Shown here piece after piece: positions 37,191-49,502 of a DNA stretch of 64,000 nt (position 1 is its first letter; every line of letters starts with the position of its first letter). This DNA comes from Cannabis sativa (lineage: Eukaryota > Streptophyta > Magnoliopsida > Rosales > Cannabaceae): NCBI RefSeq assembly GCF_029168945.1, contig NC_083601.1:19744160-19808159 (forward strand), in the 5' to 3' direction. The position numbers were made by a program, and so were the translations under genes. The notes under the pieces were generated by a model. The model was not told the origin of the DNA. It saw nothing but the letters and a program-made list of their open reading frames with translations, and did no database searches.

Positions 37191-37437
37191 ACCTTCGGGA
37201 GAAGGTATTTACAAGCTTTCGGGAGATTGCTTTTAAGCCTTGAATCGGGAGGATTCAAGCACACCTTCGGGAGAAGGGTTTTTACAAGCTTTCGGGAGAT
37301 TGCTTTTGAAATCTTGCATCAGGATGATACAAGCACACAACCTTTGGGAGATGGTTGTATAGGCTTTCGGGAGATAGCCTTTAAGCCTTGAATCGGGAGG
37401 ATTCAAGCACTCTTCAAGGTGATCGAAGGGAGTTCGA
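37191..37437 (+). other. Array of ten short hairpins, nine with GGGA loop core
   Basis: Successive stems: ACCTTC/GAAGGT (37191-37206); AAGC/GCTT (37213-37232); CTTGAATC/GATTCAAG (37239-37259); CCTTC/GAAGG (37264-37277); AAGC/GCTT (37286-37305); CTTGCATC/GATACAAG (37313-37333); ACAACC/GGTTGT (37337-37358); AGGC/GCCT (37361-37380); CTTGAATC/GATTCAAG (37387-37407); TCGAA/TTCGA (37423-37437). The loop core is GGGA or GGGAG in all but the sixth. The first nine form three repeats of about 73 bases with three hairpins each. Between repeats some stem bases change on both sides (AAGC/GCTT becomes AGGC/GCCT), so the fold, not the sequence, seems conserved. It lies downstream of the LTR TATA box and before the primer site. 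A packaging or dimerisation role is inferred. Confidence 0.75.
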
Positions 37438-37805
37438 GCTCTTGGATTTTTATCAAGATTCGGTTAGTAGGTGGAATACATCAAGCTTGCGGCATACAAT
37501 AAGAGGGAGTCTATTTATGCATAAGTCAATTACTTTGTATTTTTGATACCGATCTAATGAATCTTATCTCTGGGCGTGGCCCCGTGGACTAGTAACAATC
37601 TGAAAGGATTGTTGAAACCACGTACAAAAATCTTGAGTGTTTTTACTTTTATGCACTGTTTATTTTTCTGGGTTTCTCTGGAGTTACAGAGTTGTATTTT
37701 GTAACTACGGAAAAACTGTTTTCAGTACCAGTTTCATTATTCCGCATTTAATTAATCACTTAATTAAATAATCAAACTGGGAATATTAAAATACGGAATT
37801 TCAAT

Positions 37806-37817
37806 TGGTATCAGAGC
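37806..37817 (+). promoter_or_regulatory. Primer binding site of the Sirevirus-like element
   Basis: TGGTATCAGAGC, complementary to initiator tRNA-Met, two bases after the LTR end. Confidence 0.88.
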
Positions 37818-37957
37818 AAGTCACTAAATTCTTAGTGAGATCTTAAGGTTATTCCGTTTAACTTGTTTTGTGTGAGATGTCTTTGTTTGCAGAATGAAGC
37901 TCTATCTCTCGACCTCCTCTGTTAAATGAGTCGAATTCTACTTATTGGAAGGTCAGG

Positions 37958-39674
37958 ATGAGAGCATTCATCAAATCGCAAGATGAGAAGGCATGGAGAG
38001 CTATTCTTACAGGCTGGTCTCAACCTACTAAAAATGATGAAAAAGGTAATACTCAGGTAAAATCTGAACTCAATTGGACCACTGAAGATGAAAAATTGTC
38101 TAGTTATAATAATAAGGCTTTACATGCTATTTTTAATGGTGTTGGTGAAGGCTTTATTAAATTAATCTCATCTTGTGAATCTGCAAAGGAAGCATGGGAA
38201 ATCCTTCAAATTCAATTTGAAGGTACTGCTGATGTAAAGAGATCACGATTTACCATGTTGCAAACTAGATTTGATGAATTGAGAATGTCAGAAACTGAAA
38301 CTTTAAATGATTTTTATGAAAGATTATCTGATATTTCTAATGAGTTTTTTGCCTTGGGAGAAAAATTAGATGAATCTGTCTTGGTTCAAAAGATTGTTCG
38401 AGTTCTTCCTGACAGGTTTGACACAAAATTGCTTGCAATGGAAGAGGCAAAAGACTTTGGCAAAATGAAGGTTGAGGAACTCATGGGGTCTTTAAGAACT
38501 TTTGAGTTGAATCAACAGATCAAGAAAAAGAGTAAGCAAAGTCTCTCGAATGAGAAAATCAAAGGTATTGCTTTCAATGATTCTGAAAATATTGTTTCTG
38601 ATGATGAAAATGATGATGAAATGGCCTTGTTAGCAAAAAATTTCCAAAGATATTTGAAATCTGTTGGAAATAAAATGAACTTTTCAAAGAACTCAAATGG
38701 TAACATTTCAGGTAACAATCCCTCTAAACATTTTTCATCTAACAAAGATATTCGTTGCAGAGAGTGTGAAGGGTATGGTCATATTCAATCTGAATGTGCC
38801 AATACCTTAAAGAAAAATAAAAAGGGATTGAATGTTGCTTGGAGTGATAATTCTGAAAGTAGTGAAGATGAAAAAGAAAAAGTTGCTCTAACAAGTGTTT
38901 TGTCAAGAAATTTGCAGGAAAACTGAAAATTCATGTGCATGAATAATACCTCGATCGATGACAACAAGGAAGAATCTAGATTCGAATCAGATGAGTCAGA
39001 CATTGATGAGAATTCTATGGCTGAATCCTACAAGGTAATGTTTGGTAAGTTGATGGAAACATGTGCTGAAAATCGCTCCCTGGTTAAAGATAATAAAGTC
39101 TTGTGTAACAACATTAATGAGTTGGAAGATAAACTTAAATGTTGTGAATTTGAACTATCTTTAAAAGAGTCTAAAATTATTTCTTTAACCAAGGAACTTG
39201 ATAACATTAAAAATAATGTGAAAATGCTAAATCCAGGTTCCACCATCTTTGAAAAAATTCAAAAATCTGGCCAAACCAATCATGCTGGTCTGGGTTATGT
39301 TTCTAATCAACCTATTTCTAATACCACTTTTGTTAAAACTAATAGTTTTGTTTCTGGAAGAACTGTTTCTACCTCGCAGGTTTCTGTCTCTACAGCAAAG
39401 CACTCTGCTGTTACAGAAAAGAAACATCACGGTAAATTTGAACAATTCCAAAGGGAATGGAAGACGTTTCATCCCTATTTGCCATTTTTGTGGGAGAAAA
39501 GGTCACATTCGACCTAAATGCATCACTATGCAAAACATGTTTAAATCTAATTACCTTGGAAATAAACATGTTTTACAAAAACAAAAATGGGTTGTCAAAA
39601 ATAAATGCTTGGTAGGTTCTTCTTGTTTTAAAACTATTGCTACTAACGTGTGGTACTTTGATAGTGGGTGTTCT
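37958..39674 (+). pseudogene. Sirevirus-like gag and protease start, broken
   Basis: 37958-38926 reads a copia gag of the UBN2 type (SAKEAWEILQIQFEG, LSDISNEFFALGEKLDE, FGKMKVEELMGSLRTFE) and a first zinc knuckle CRECEGYGHIQSEC. A TGA at 38924-38926 interrupts it. The same frame continues to 39517 as a coiled-coil-like, Asn/Lys-rich segment. A frameshift near 39460 leads to the frame of 39249-39737 with a second knuckle CHFCGRKGHIRPKC, then the protease motif WYFDSGC, where copia-2 inserts at 39675. The frame upstream of the ATG meets a stop near 37897, so the natural start may also be damaged. Confidence 0.85.
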
Positions 39675-41564
39675 TGTTGGAAGTTATTTTACCAGGAACT
39701 TAGATCTACTCACAAGTATGTTGATTTAACAACCTAAATATGAACTTCTAAAACGATATGAAATTAAACACATAAGAGTATTAGAAATCTTACAGTGATT
39801 GCAGCGGAATATATATGTCTCCTCCCACTCAGATCTCTAACCCTTGATTCCTTTCTGTAGCAGAGTATAATCAAGATCTGAGCCCGAAAGTCCTTCTTTG
39901 TTGTCTCTGAAATCTACACAGCCTTCCTCACTATGATTGAGGTATTACTTGATGTGTGTGGGCACTACTCTAGCACTCATACATTTCGAAATAGTGAAGG
40001 AATAGAGAGAGAGAGGGTGGCGGCTCAGAGAGAATTTTCTGAGAGAAAATTCTTTCAGAATAATGCTGTGAAAAGCTTTTTCAGTTGTACAGATGTGTGT
40101 AACTCTGAAGCCTTTGCCTTCTATTTATAGAAGACCACCAAGGGCTATGATTGACATTTTGAATTGAAAAAATCAAAGGGAAAAGGAAGCTAAGTGGCCG
40201 GCCTAGGCAATGTGGAAACAAGGCTTGCCACTTTTCCAACTTTCCTTTTCCTACACTTGATAGTTTCCTTTTTGTGAAAAATTGCCAATTCCATTGTTCA
40301 ACCATATTAATGATAAATCTAATTATTTAATAATTAAAAAATAATTATCAAATAATATATTATCATTTATTTTATTAATAATGAAACTAATTAAAGTTTC
40401 CTAATTAATAAATATGCCCTTCAAAATTTCTATTTACTGTTTTGCCCTTAATAAGTGCTAAATTCTCAAACTGACAAGTCCATCTTGAGAATTTTTAATT
40501 GATTAATTAAAATCAATTAAATGAGTCTTACAAGTAATATCATCTCAACTAGTGAGGGGACCATGGGTCTATATATCCGAGCTTCCAATAAGCAGATCTA
40601 GAATTTACCACTTAAATTCACTGACTTATTAATTCTTCGTTGAATCCACATATAGAACTCAAAATTGCACTCTCAGTATATAGAATGCTCTATATGTTCC
40701 ACCATATAGACACATTATTAGTTATCCATTGTTATAATCCTAATGTGATCAATGATCCTCTATATGGATGATCTACACTGTAAAGGGACTTAAATTACCG
40801 TAACACCCTACAATGTATTTTATCCTTAAAACACTTAACCTTGTATAAATGATATTTCAACTAAGTGAAATGAGTACTCAATCATTTATTTCGTTTGGTT
40901 AAGCTCGAAGGAAATCACCCTTTGCTTACTATTCGCCAGATAGAAGCTATAGATTCTATATTTATGTTAGCGCTCCCACTCAATCGCACTACCGTGTTCC
41001 CAAAATGTATGTATTGCCCAGACTAAAGATTTAGGCTTAACTAACAAATCAAAGAACACGAATAATACTCTTGAAATTAAGCCTAACCATATCAGGATTT
41101 AGATCATGTGATCTAGGATCAACTTATGATATTGAATTGAATAGATGTTTACGGTAAGTTTCAAAATCTAATTCAAAGTTCAATATCGGTCCATTCCAAT
41201 GCATACTCCATGCATCCAACCTGAGCTTTACTTTAACCTATGTTACGGAAAGAACATAACATTTCTCCAAATGTAAGTAAACTCTGTTGTAGATTGTCAT
41301 ATCAGTGAAACCCAGTGTTCTGATAAATCTAGGAATACTTTATTCACATAGTCATGTTTATTTTCCACTGTGTTGACAACACAATAAACATGTTCAAGTA
41401 TGTGAAAGGGGTTTGGATGAATTTATAAATCAAATAGACAAGCAATTGATTAAGTGAACCAAAACATACACAAGTGAATGAAAAATTACTTCTGTTACTT
41501 TATTGATATAGAATAATCTGGATTACATTGAAACAGAGTTTTATTTAGGGCATAAAACCCAACA
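39675..41564 (-). repeat. 3' LTR of copia-2
   Basis: 1,890 bases. TATAAATA on the minus strand at 40129-40122. Only one difference from 47853-48573 over 721 bases, but about 20 from 60036-61209 over about 1,170. Confidence 0.92.
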
Positions 41565-41593
41565 AACTCCCACTTGCACTAATATAAAACAAA

Positions 41594-44500
41594 TCAGTAC
41601 ATTTCAATTAATCCTAAATTCTGACGGTGCTTTTCGAATGAAGTTACTGCCAAGACTTTGGTGAATGGATCAGCCAAGTTATCCTGTGTATCCACTTTCT
41701 CCACCAGTACATCCCCTCTTGCCACATATTCTCTGATAATATGATATTTTCTTTCTATGTGCTTACTTCTCTTGTGGCTCCGAGGTTCCTTACTGTTGGC
41801 TATAGCTCCAGTGTTATCACAAAGCAGGGTAGAGGCCTTTCCATTCCAGGAATTACACCAAGACTGGTGAAGAACTTCCTTAGCCAGACAACCTCTTTAG
41901 CTGCTTCAGCCGCAGCTATGTATTCTGCCTCCATGGTAGAATCCGAAATCGCAGTTTGTTTAGCACTTCTCCAAACCACTGCTCCACCCCCAAGAGTAAA
42001 CACCATCCCAGATGTAGATTTCCTGTCTTCAAGACATCCCTGGAAATCTGAGTCTGTATAGCCTAAGGGATTCAAAGCACCACCCTTGTAGACTAATACA
42101 TAATCTTTTGTACTCTTTAAGTATTTCAAAATATACTTAACAGCGTTCCAATGTACCCTTCCTGGATTTGACTGATACCTGCTCACGATTCCAACTGCAT
42201 AGCAGATGTCAGGTCTAGTGCATAGCATAGCATACATTAGACTCCCAACTGCAGAAGCATAAGGAATTTTTGCCATGTCTTCTATCTCTTGAGGATCAGT
42301 AGGACACTGTTCCTTAGATAGACGGATACCATGTCTAGAGGGCATGTTTGCCCCTTTGGTATTGGTCATGGAAAATCTCTCTAGAACTTTGTCAATGTAA
42401 GCTGTTTGAGAGAGAGCAAGGGATCTGTTCTTTCGGTTTCTGACAATCTGAATACCAAGAACATAGGCTGCCTCACCCAAGTCTTTCATGTCGAATTGAG
42501 TGTCAAGCCATTCCTTGATGTGAGTCATTTTCTTGACATTGTTTCCAATGATCAAAATGTCATCAACATAAAGGACCAGGAATACTACTACTTGGTTTTC
42601 CTTGAGTTGGTAAACACAAGGTTCATCTTCATTCTGATGAAAGCCGTAGGTCTTGATGATCTCATCAAACCTTTTGTTCCATGAGCGAGAAGCTTGCTTA
42701 AGCCCATATATGGACCTATTTAATTTGCAAACTTTATTCTCCTGCCCAGGAAGAACATAACCTTCTGGTTGCTCCATATAGATGGTTTCTTCAAGAAGCC
42801 CATTAAGAAAGGCTGTCTTGACATCCATTTGCCAAATTTCATAATCTAAAGCGACAGCTATGGAGAGAAGAATTCGGATGGATTTGAGCATGGCAACAGC
42901 ACTAAAAGTTTCCTCATAGTCCACACCTTCTCTTTGGGTATAACCCTTGGCGACCAGTCTAGCTTTGAAAGTTTCGACTTCGCCTCCAGCACCTCTTTTC
43001 TTCTTGTAGACCCATTTACATCCAATTGGACGAAAATCTTCAGGTGGTTCTACATATTCCCAGACTTTGTTCTTTTTCATGGAATCCATTTCGAATCCAT
43101 ACGGTGACCATCGCTTCCGTTGCGGACTTGCCATTGCCTGTTTATAGGTCAATGGGTCGTCATCAATACCGTCACCAACGACCATATTGATTTCACCATC
43201 CAAGCCATAACGAGATGGTTTTGTAGAAACCCTCCCACTACGACGAGGAGCGGTGACTTTCTGAACAGGAGCTTTAGTAGTAGTTTTCTCAATTGCTTCA
43301 ACTGAGGGAGTGGGATGTTCCTCTTCTTGAGTTGAAGAAGATGGTACATTTGAAGGAACAGTATCTGTGAGCATTTCCTCTAATACAATTTCACTTTTCG
43401 GTTTGTTGTCTTTCATATAGTTGTCTTCAAGGAAAGTAGCATTTGTAGAAACAAATACTTTGTTATCCTTGTAACTATAGAATAGTCCACCCCTAGTCTC
43501 TTTAGAATTTCCGACAAACATGCAAACCTCAGTTCGCGATTCCAGTTTGCCTTCTTTCTTTCTTAAGACGTGAGCAGGGCACCCCCAAATCCTATAATGG
43601 CGCAAACTAGGTGTGCGACCATTCCATAGTTCGACGGGTGTCTTGGGGACTGCCTTAGATGGAACAACATTTAAAATGTCGTTTGCCATTTGAATAGCAT
43701 ATCCCCAGAAGGACGTAGACAGAGTTGAGTAACTCAGCATAGACCTAACCATTTCTAAGAGAGTGCGATTTCTTCTTTCTGCAACTCCATTCTGCTGTGG
43801 AGTGCTAGGGGCAGTATATTGGGATTCAATTCCAAGTTCAATTAAATGATCTTTGAACTGCATATCCATATATTCTCCACCCCTATCAGTTCGCAAGATC
43901 TTTAATGTTTTACCTAATTGGTTTTGAGCCAAAGCATGAAATTCCTGAAACTATTCAAACGTTTCAGATTTCTTTTGCATTAGGTAAAGAAAACTATATC
44001 TAGAGAAATCGTCAATGAAAGTGACGAAATACTCATAACCTCCTCTGGCTTTTACATTCAGCGGTCTGCAAACATCTGAATGTACTAACTCTAGGGATTC
44101 TTTGGCACGCTCTCCCTTTGCAGAGAAAGAACGTTTGGTCATTTTTCCTTCTAGGCAAGACTCGCAGACTGGCAGCTCTCCTAAGACGACATTTTTCAAT
44201 GGACCGTCTTTGGTTAGCCTATTGAGTCTATCAAATCCTATATGACCTAAACGTAAATGCCATAGATAAGTTTGATCATCATTATCAATCTCTTTTCTCT
44301 TAAGGCTTCTAGGTTTAGCTACATTGAAAAGTTCAGTATTTAGTGAGATTTGAGTATCAGGTCTTAAAACATAAAGCCCTCGTTCCATGTTTGCAACACA
44401 TATATGAAATCCATTACGAGAAATTGAACAATTTGAACTCGAAAAATTCAATATATAAAATTGTGTCTGTAAACATGAAACACTAATCAAGTTTCTACTA

Positions 44501-45288
44501 AAATTAGGAATATATAAAACATTCTCTAAAAGTAAAAACTTCTTAGAATTAAACTTGATTCGGGCTGTTCCTCTTGCTTTAACTGATACCAACTCGCCAT
44601 TTCCAACTTTAAGCTTTAACTCATCTGGGTGAAGATTCTCCCAAGTTTCAAGCAGCTGGAATGAAGAACATACATGGTTAGTAGATCCAGAATCAACAAT
44701 CCAGGAGGATTTGTCGTTCTCTAAAACACATGATTCAAATACAAAAGCATCACCTTCGTTTGAATTGTCTAGAAGCCTGGGACATTGTTCTTCTTTATGT
44801 CCCTTTCCATTACAATTCGCACATAGAACATGATGTCTGACATTTGTACTTGAAGAAGCAGCTTTGTTAGAGCCCTCATGCTTAATCTTCTTCCTCTGAT
44901 TAAAGCTTGCAATGCTAGGAGGTCTCATTGCAATCAGATCCCGCTCATGGGCCCTCAACTCAGACTCGAGTTTGTCCATGTCGGAGGAGTTAGGATTGTT
45001 CAATAAATAATATAGAACAAAACTGTTATACTCCTGAGGAAGACTATAAAGTATGAGTTTTACCCATTGTTCCTTTGATAAATCAATTCCTAGTAGATTT
45101 GCCTTTTGGAATTTCAGATTCATCAACAATAGGTGCGAGTTAATGCAACTACCAGGATGCATTTTCACACTATTGAGTTCTTTTGCAAAGATACTAACTA
45201 GGAGTGGATCGGGATGAGGGTTATTCATTTTGGCACTACAACATATCAATAAACAGAAGTAAGGTTTTGGTTCTATAAATTCATACAC
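41594..45288 (-). pseudogene. copia-2 gag (partial), protease, integrase, RT, RNase H
   Basis: One minus-strand frame from about 45288 (first ATG 45228) to 41800, broken only by TAG at 43953-43951. Order: C-terminal half of gag with knuckle CANCNGKGHKEEQC; protease SWIVDSGSTNHVC; integrase with HLRLGHIGFDRL, CESCLEGK, the catalytic Asp (VHSDVC), TDRGGEY and TPQQNGVAERRNR; RT with the first Asp in QMDVKTAFLNG and YVDDILIIG; RNase H with YTDSDFQG and MEAEYIAAAEA. A one-base shift near 41826 moves the last ~75 RNase H codons to another frame ending at TGA 41596-41594. Catalytic residues are present. The N-terminal part of gag is absent. Two point lesions separate this from an open pol. Confidence 0.9.
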
Positions 45289-47833
45289 AGGTTCAGAAAA
45301 TAAACAATCACTTATGTTACAAAAATACTAAATCTAACATAGTTTATTTTCCAAGGTTTCCAACGAACTGATACAGTGTCCCGTTTAGGCGAGAGTCAAA
45401 GCATCATCCATTGAATAGAGTTGTCAATTCATCTAAAATGTCAAACATTCTAGCAACCTTTTATTCGATCAAGATTGGAATTCAGCGTTGTCCCGTTTTG
45501 GCGAGAATCAAGGCAATTCTATCTCATGAGCTTCTACCATTGTTTCGTATTCTTATAAGTCTTACATAGTCGCCACCATTAGGGTGGTCATGAACCATAT
45601 AAATAAACCTATAAGAATACTTATCTTTCGAGATTAAACGGCGCTACCTTGCTAATGAACGTTCCTCCATTAGGGAGGATTACTCACTAAAACAATAGCT
45701 ATGTAAAACCAACAATGGAGATCGAATTTCTCTTTGATTAAAGCTCATTATTTAAACATGTATTTTGTTTAATCATTTATACTCCATATCTCAATAATGA
45801 AATATTACAAATTAAAGTAAAAACTTTAATTAAATTTCAAAAATGGAATAATTTTGAAAAATATCTTATTTAAGTTGTTTAGAAAATTTAAATACCCAAC
45901 TTAAAATATTCTTCAAACAATGACTTAATTAAATATTACCAATTAAGTAGTAACCACTTAATTTAGAAGATATTCCATTTTAAGTTCCCATATTTAGAAA
46001 ATATCAACTTAAAAAATATATAAAGAATCTCAATAACCAATTTCCAAAATTCCTCAATTTAATTTATAATAGGAAATTCAAAAATATTCAAATCTAAGTT
46101 GAGTTGATAGATTTAACTAAATCTTAACTTAAATAGGAATATTTAATGAAATTATAAAATTAAGATTCAGAAAGAATTTATATGGTTATAATTCCATATT
46201 TAATTAAAAACAAGAAAAATACATATAGCTTTCCAGAATATAACTATTCAAACTATGTTTTTCTTAAATTAATTTCAAGGAAGAATGAAATTAATTATGT
46301 TGCTAATCAATCTTTTATTAGGTCAAACTAATATAATTAACCTATCACAGTTATCCAAATCAGGCAAATGGGCCTTCACAATTGGGGTTGTTCATGTGAG
46401 GGGGGCTGGGTCCAGTATGTCGCACCCACTTCTAAGGCTCCCAACTCTCACACAATGCCCAAAAGATAGGAATTTAACCTTAAAATGAATAACTGTTATT
46501 AATTGAATAGGCTCACAACTAAATGAGCCTAAATAAAATCTATCAGTTATGATATTTTATTTAGCAACAACCACCTATATGTATCTATAATAGAAATTAA
46601 ACATATAGGCTCACACAGGCATACACATTTGGATGGATCCTATCATGTTGCTAGGTCATACACAGATGAAAGAAGTTTGTAAAAAATTACCTGTTACAAA
46701 TTATTTACTTGATCTATCATCAATTGAACCTTTGGTTAAAATTAGATCATCTGATCTATCATCAAGTTAACCAAGGCAATTTAGATCAAGCAATAATAGG
46801 TTTTAGAAAACTTACAAACAATCTAAAACACATACTCCTGCAACAAGGTTAGATTTGGATAGTTGGATGTAGGATTTATTTAATTTTAATCATTTATTTC
46901 GAAAAATAAAAATAAAATTAAACCTACCATTTTGAAAAATTAGGTTTTGGGTAACTTAAATGTCATTTCAAAATAAATTGCTAACTTTCCTTTTAAATTT
47001 CATGTTATTTAATAAATTAAATAATAAAATAGAAAATGGTAAATACATACCCTTTTCTTGTTTTACAATTTAATTTAATTAAAAAATAACAAAATTTAAA
47101 AGTTAACAAAAATACCTTATTTCCTCTTTTAAAATTATCATGATTATTATGATCTTATTTTAATTAAGGTCAAGTTACCAAAAAAAATTAATATCTGACC
47201 TTAAAAAAAATAAAATAATCAAATTTTAAAGGAAATAAGAAAAAGGTAAGCAAAACTTGATTTTTTTTTTCTATTTTCAAAATCAAATTACACTAATATC
47301 TAAAATTAATTTTAAAAATTAAAATTAATTTATTTATGATAATTAGATTTGAAATTTGAAAAACAAAAATTAACATACAAAACTACACAAAAAATCGGAA
47401 TTTAATTCCTTGAAATAGCATGAAAAATCGAAAAAATTGGAAAATTGGAAAATTGGATGAACTGTATGGATGGCATGCTGTCCATGGCCATCCGCGCGCG
47501 GATCCAAGGTGCATGACCGAGAGATCACGGCGCAGGAATCTGCAAGCAGCCATTCCGCGCGCGTGATGAGTTGCTCGTCACCCCGATTTTTCCAATTTTC
47601 AAAAAATCATAACTAATTCAAATTAAATCGAAATCGAGTTTTGTAAAAAAGTAAATTGCTTAGAATTTTCCAAACTATCCAACAAAAATAATTACAGAAT
47701 AAAAACAGTAACCATTTTTCCCAGAATTCACAAACAACATTCAAACATCAATATGACACTCAAAGCAACATGATACCATCCAAAAAACAAGCAAATCGTT
47801 TTAAGTCCAAATTTCTTGCAAGCAAATCAATTA
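45289..47833 (-). other. Leader of copia-2, non-coding
   Basis: Homologous to the copia-1 leader and mostly AT-rich. Four short hairpins lie at 45379-45394, 45491-45506, 45573-45587 and 45664-45678. A conserved block lies at 46360-46480. A GC-rich segment of about 85 bases (47460-47580, with GCGCGCGG and CGCGCGCG words) is largely absent from copia-1. The small ORF at 46285-46488 crosses the conserved block but looks non-coding. Confidence 0.6.
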
Positions 47834-47850
47834 CCATGGCTCTGGTGCCA
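47834..47850 (-). promoter_or_regulatory. Primer binding site of copia-2 (variant initiator tRNA-Met)
   Basis: Minus strand TGGCACCAGAGCCATGG, two bases from the LTR. Differs from the initiator tRNA-Met complement at positions 4 and 6. Confidence 0.7.
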
Positions 47851-47852
47851 GT

Positions 47853-48573
47853 TGTTGGAAGTTATTTTACCAGGAACTTAGATCTACTCACAAGTATGTT
47901 GATTTAACAACCTAAATATGAACTTCTAAAACGATATGAAATTAAACACATAAGAGTATTAGAAATCTTACAGTGATTGCAGCGGAATATATATGTCTCC
48001 TCCCACTCAGATCTCTAACCCTTGATTCCTTTCTGTAGCAGAGTATAATCAAGATCTGAGCCCGAAAGTCCTTCTTTGTTGTCTCTGAAATCTACACAGC
48101 CTTCCTCACTATGATTGAGGTATTACTTGATGTGTGTGGGCACTACTCTAGCACTCATACATTTCGAAACAGTGAAGGAATAGAGAGAGAGAGGGTGGCG
48201 GCTCAGAGAGAATTTTCTGAGAGAAAATTCTTTCAGAATAATGCTGTGAAAAGCTTTTTCAGTTGTACAGATGTGTGTAACTCTGAAGCCTTTGCCTTCT
48301 ATTTATAGAAGACCACCAAGGGCTATGATTGACATTTTGAATTGAAAAAATCAAAGGGAAAAGGAAGCTAAGTGGCCGGCCTAGGCAATGTGGAAACAAG
48401 GCTTGCCACTTTTCCAACTTTCCTTTTCCTACACTTGATAGTTTCCTTTTTGTGAAAAATTGCCAATTCCATTGTTCAACCATATTAATGATAAATCTAA
48501 TTATTTAATAATTAAAAAATAATTATCAAATAATATATTATCATTTATTTTATTAATAATGAAACTAATTAAA
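47853..48573 (-). repeat. 5' LTR of copia-2, R/U5-side segment
   Basis: Part of the LTR to the left of the Retand insertion, including the TATAAATA at 48307-48300. Ends TTAAA (48569-48573), the Retand target duplication. Confidence 0.92.
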
Positions 48574-49439
48574 TGTTATAGTGAGATTTCTCTCACCTAG
48601 AAACGCGAGACCAGACTCCTCTTTAAAGGACACGTGTATTCAGATTTCTAATGAAGGCTGAATGTCCGTGAGAGACTTCTCGAAGTTTAGACCTCGCTCA
48701 GGATAAAACCGGCGAGATACTGTAAGTGTGACTTAAGTCGCACCACGTAACCGTAATTCTCATCATGCAGGGTAGATCCAACTCGCATATGTCAGAACAT
48801 GTGCGAGTGTCCCCTCTATATCTCCGCGACAAGTATAGAGGCCAACTCCCTATGATGCAGTTTGGTCTCAACGACCCAATAGCCCTGACAGACCAATATA
48901 AATTCGCATGTCCAGACTTTACTAGCTCCAACATGCGACGTCTACAAGGGGCGATTACCTAAGGACGCAGACGTTCCAAACGTACTGGCGATCCTGCGAG
49001 CTCAACAAACGGAACATGAACGGTCAACTCGCAGATGCGGAAGACGCATACGTTGATGAACTTAGTAACTGTCACACACTTATTAATGTTAACGTTGTTT
49101 GAGTTTAGTTATGGCAATTCAATGTGTAAATAATGGATTAACAATGAATGTGATCCTCATGTAACCGATTAGACACCTACTTTGTATATAAAGGGGTGAT
49201 CCACCATGAAAATGCACCTACGAATCCTTTGCTACAGTGGACTAAGCAGATCGAAATCTGACTGAACCACTATAATTCATTGTCTTGTTTACTTTTTCCA
49301 GCCTTGTTGTTTGTTCTTGCATTCCCAGTCGGGTACTTGCCATTTTAGGTTGAATACTCGCGCTTGTCATTTCCCAAAAATTTCTCCTTTATATCAATTA
49401 AATAATACTTTTTGGTGTTGCGAAATTCACTCGACAACA
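48574..49439 (+). repeat. 5' LTR of Retand element
   Basis: 866 bases. TATATAAA at 49185-49192 is the likely TATA box, putting the transcript start near 49215-49225. ORFs at 48698-48934 and 48765-48962 recur in the 3' LTR and are not genes. Confidence 0.93.
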
Positions 49440-49441
49440 TT

Positions 49442-49459
49442 TGGCGCCATCTGTGGGAA
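49442..49459 (+). promoter_or_regulatory. Primer binding site of Retand element
   Basis: TGGCGCCATCTGTGGGAA two bases after the LTR. This GGCGCC-type site is common in Tat-lineage elements. I do not assign the tRNA. Confidence 0.7.
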
Positions 49460-49502
49460 TCCGACTGTAAGATTTTATTCACTTCAAAGAACACCATTCA
49501 TC

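Larger units (their letters stand above)
36524..37803 (+). repeat. 5' LTR of the Sirevirus-like element
   Basis: The right end is firm: ATTTCA followed two bases later by the primer site. The left end is set at TGTTAATTC just after the minisatellite. It cannot be verified because the 3' LTR is outside the window. Includes a direct duplication (CATATCTTAAG-AAAGAGTGTC at about 37015 and 37067) and the hairpin array at 37191-37437. Confidence 0.65.

Noticed and set aside
37191..37437. CRISPR-like array
   Set aside because: Units carry internal hairpins without unique spacers, in a plant LTR. Better explained as structured RNA repeats.
40081..40305. 74-residue ORF repeated at 48259-48483
   Set aside because: Within copia-2 LTR copies. 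Overlaps the LTR core promoter.
43951..43953. Programmed stop between copia-2 integrase halves
   Set aside because: A TAG in the middle of the integrase core, inside a conserved stretch, fits a point mutation rather than a recoding site.
48698..48962. Pair of ORFs repeated at 59294-59558
   Set aside because: Inside the Retand LTRs. Duplicated by reverse transcription, not genes.
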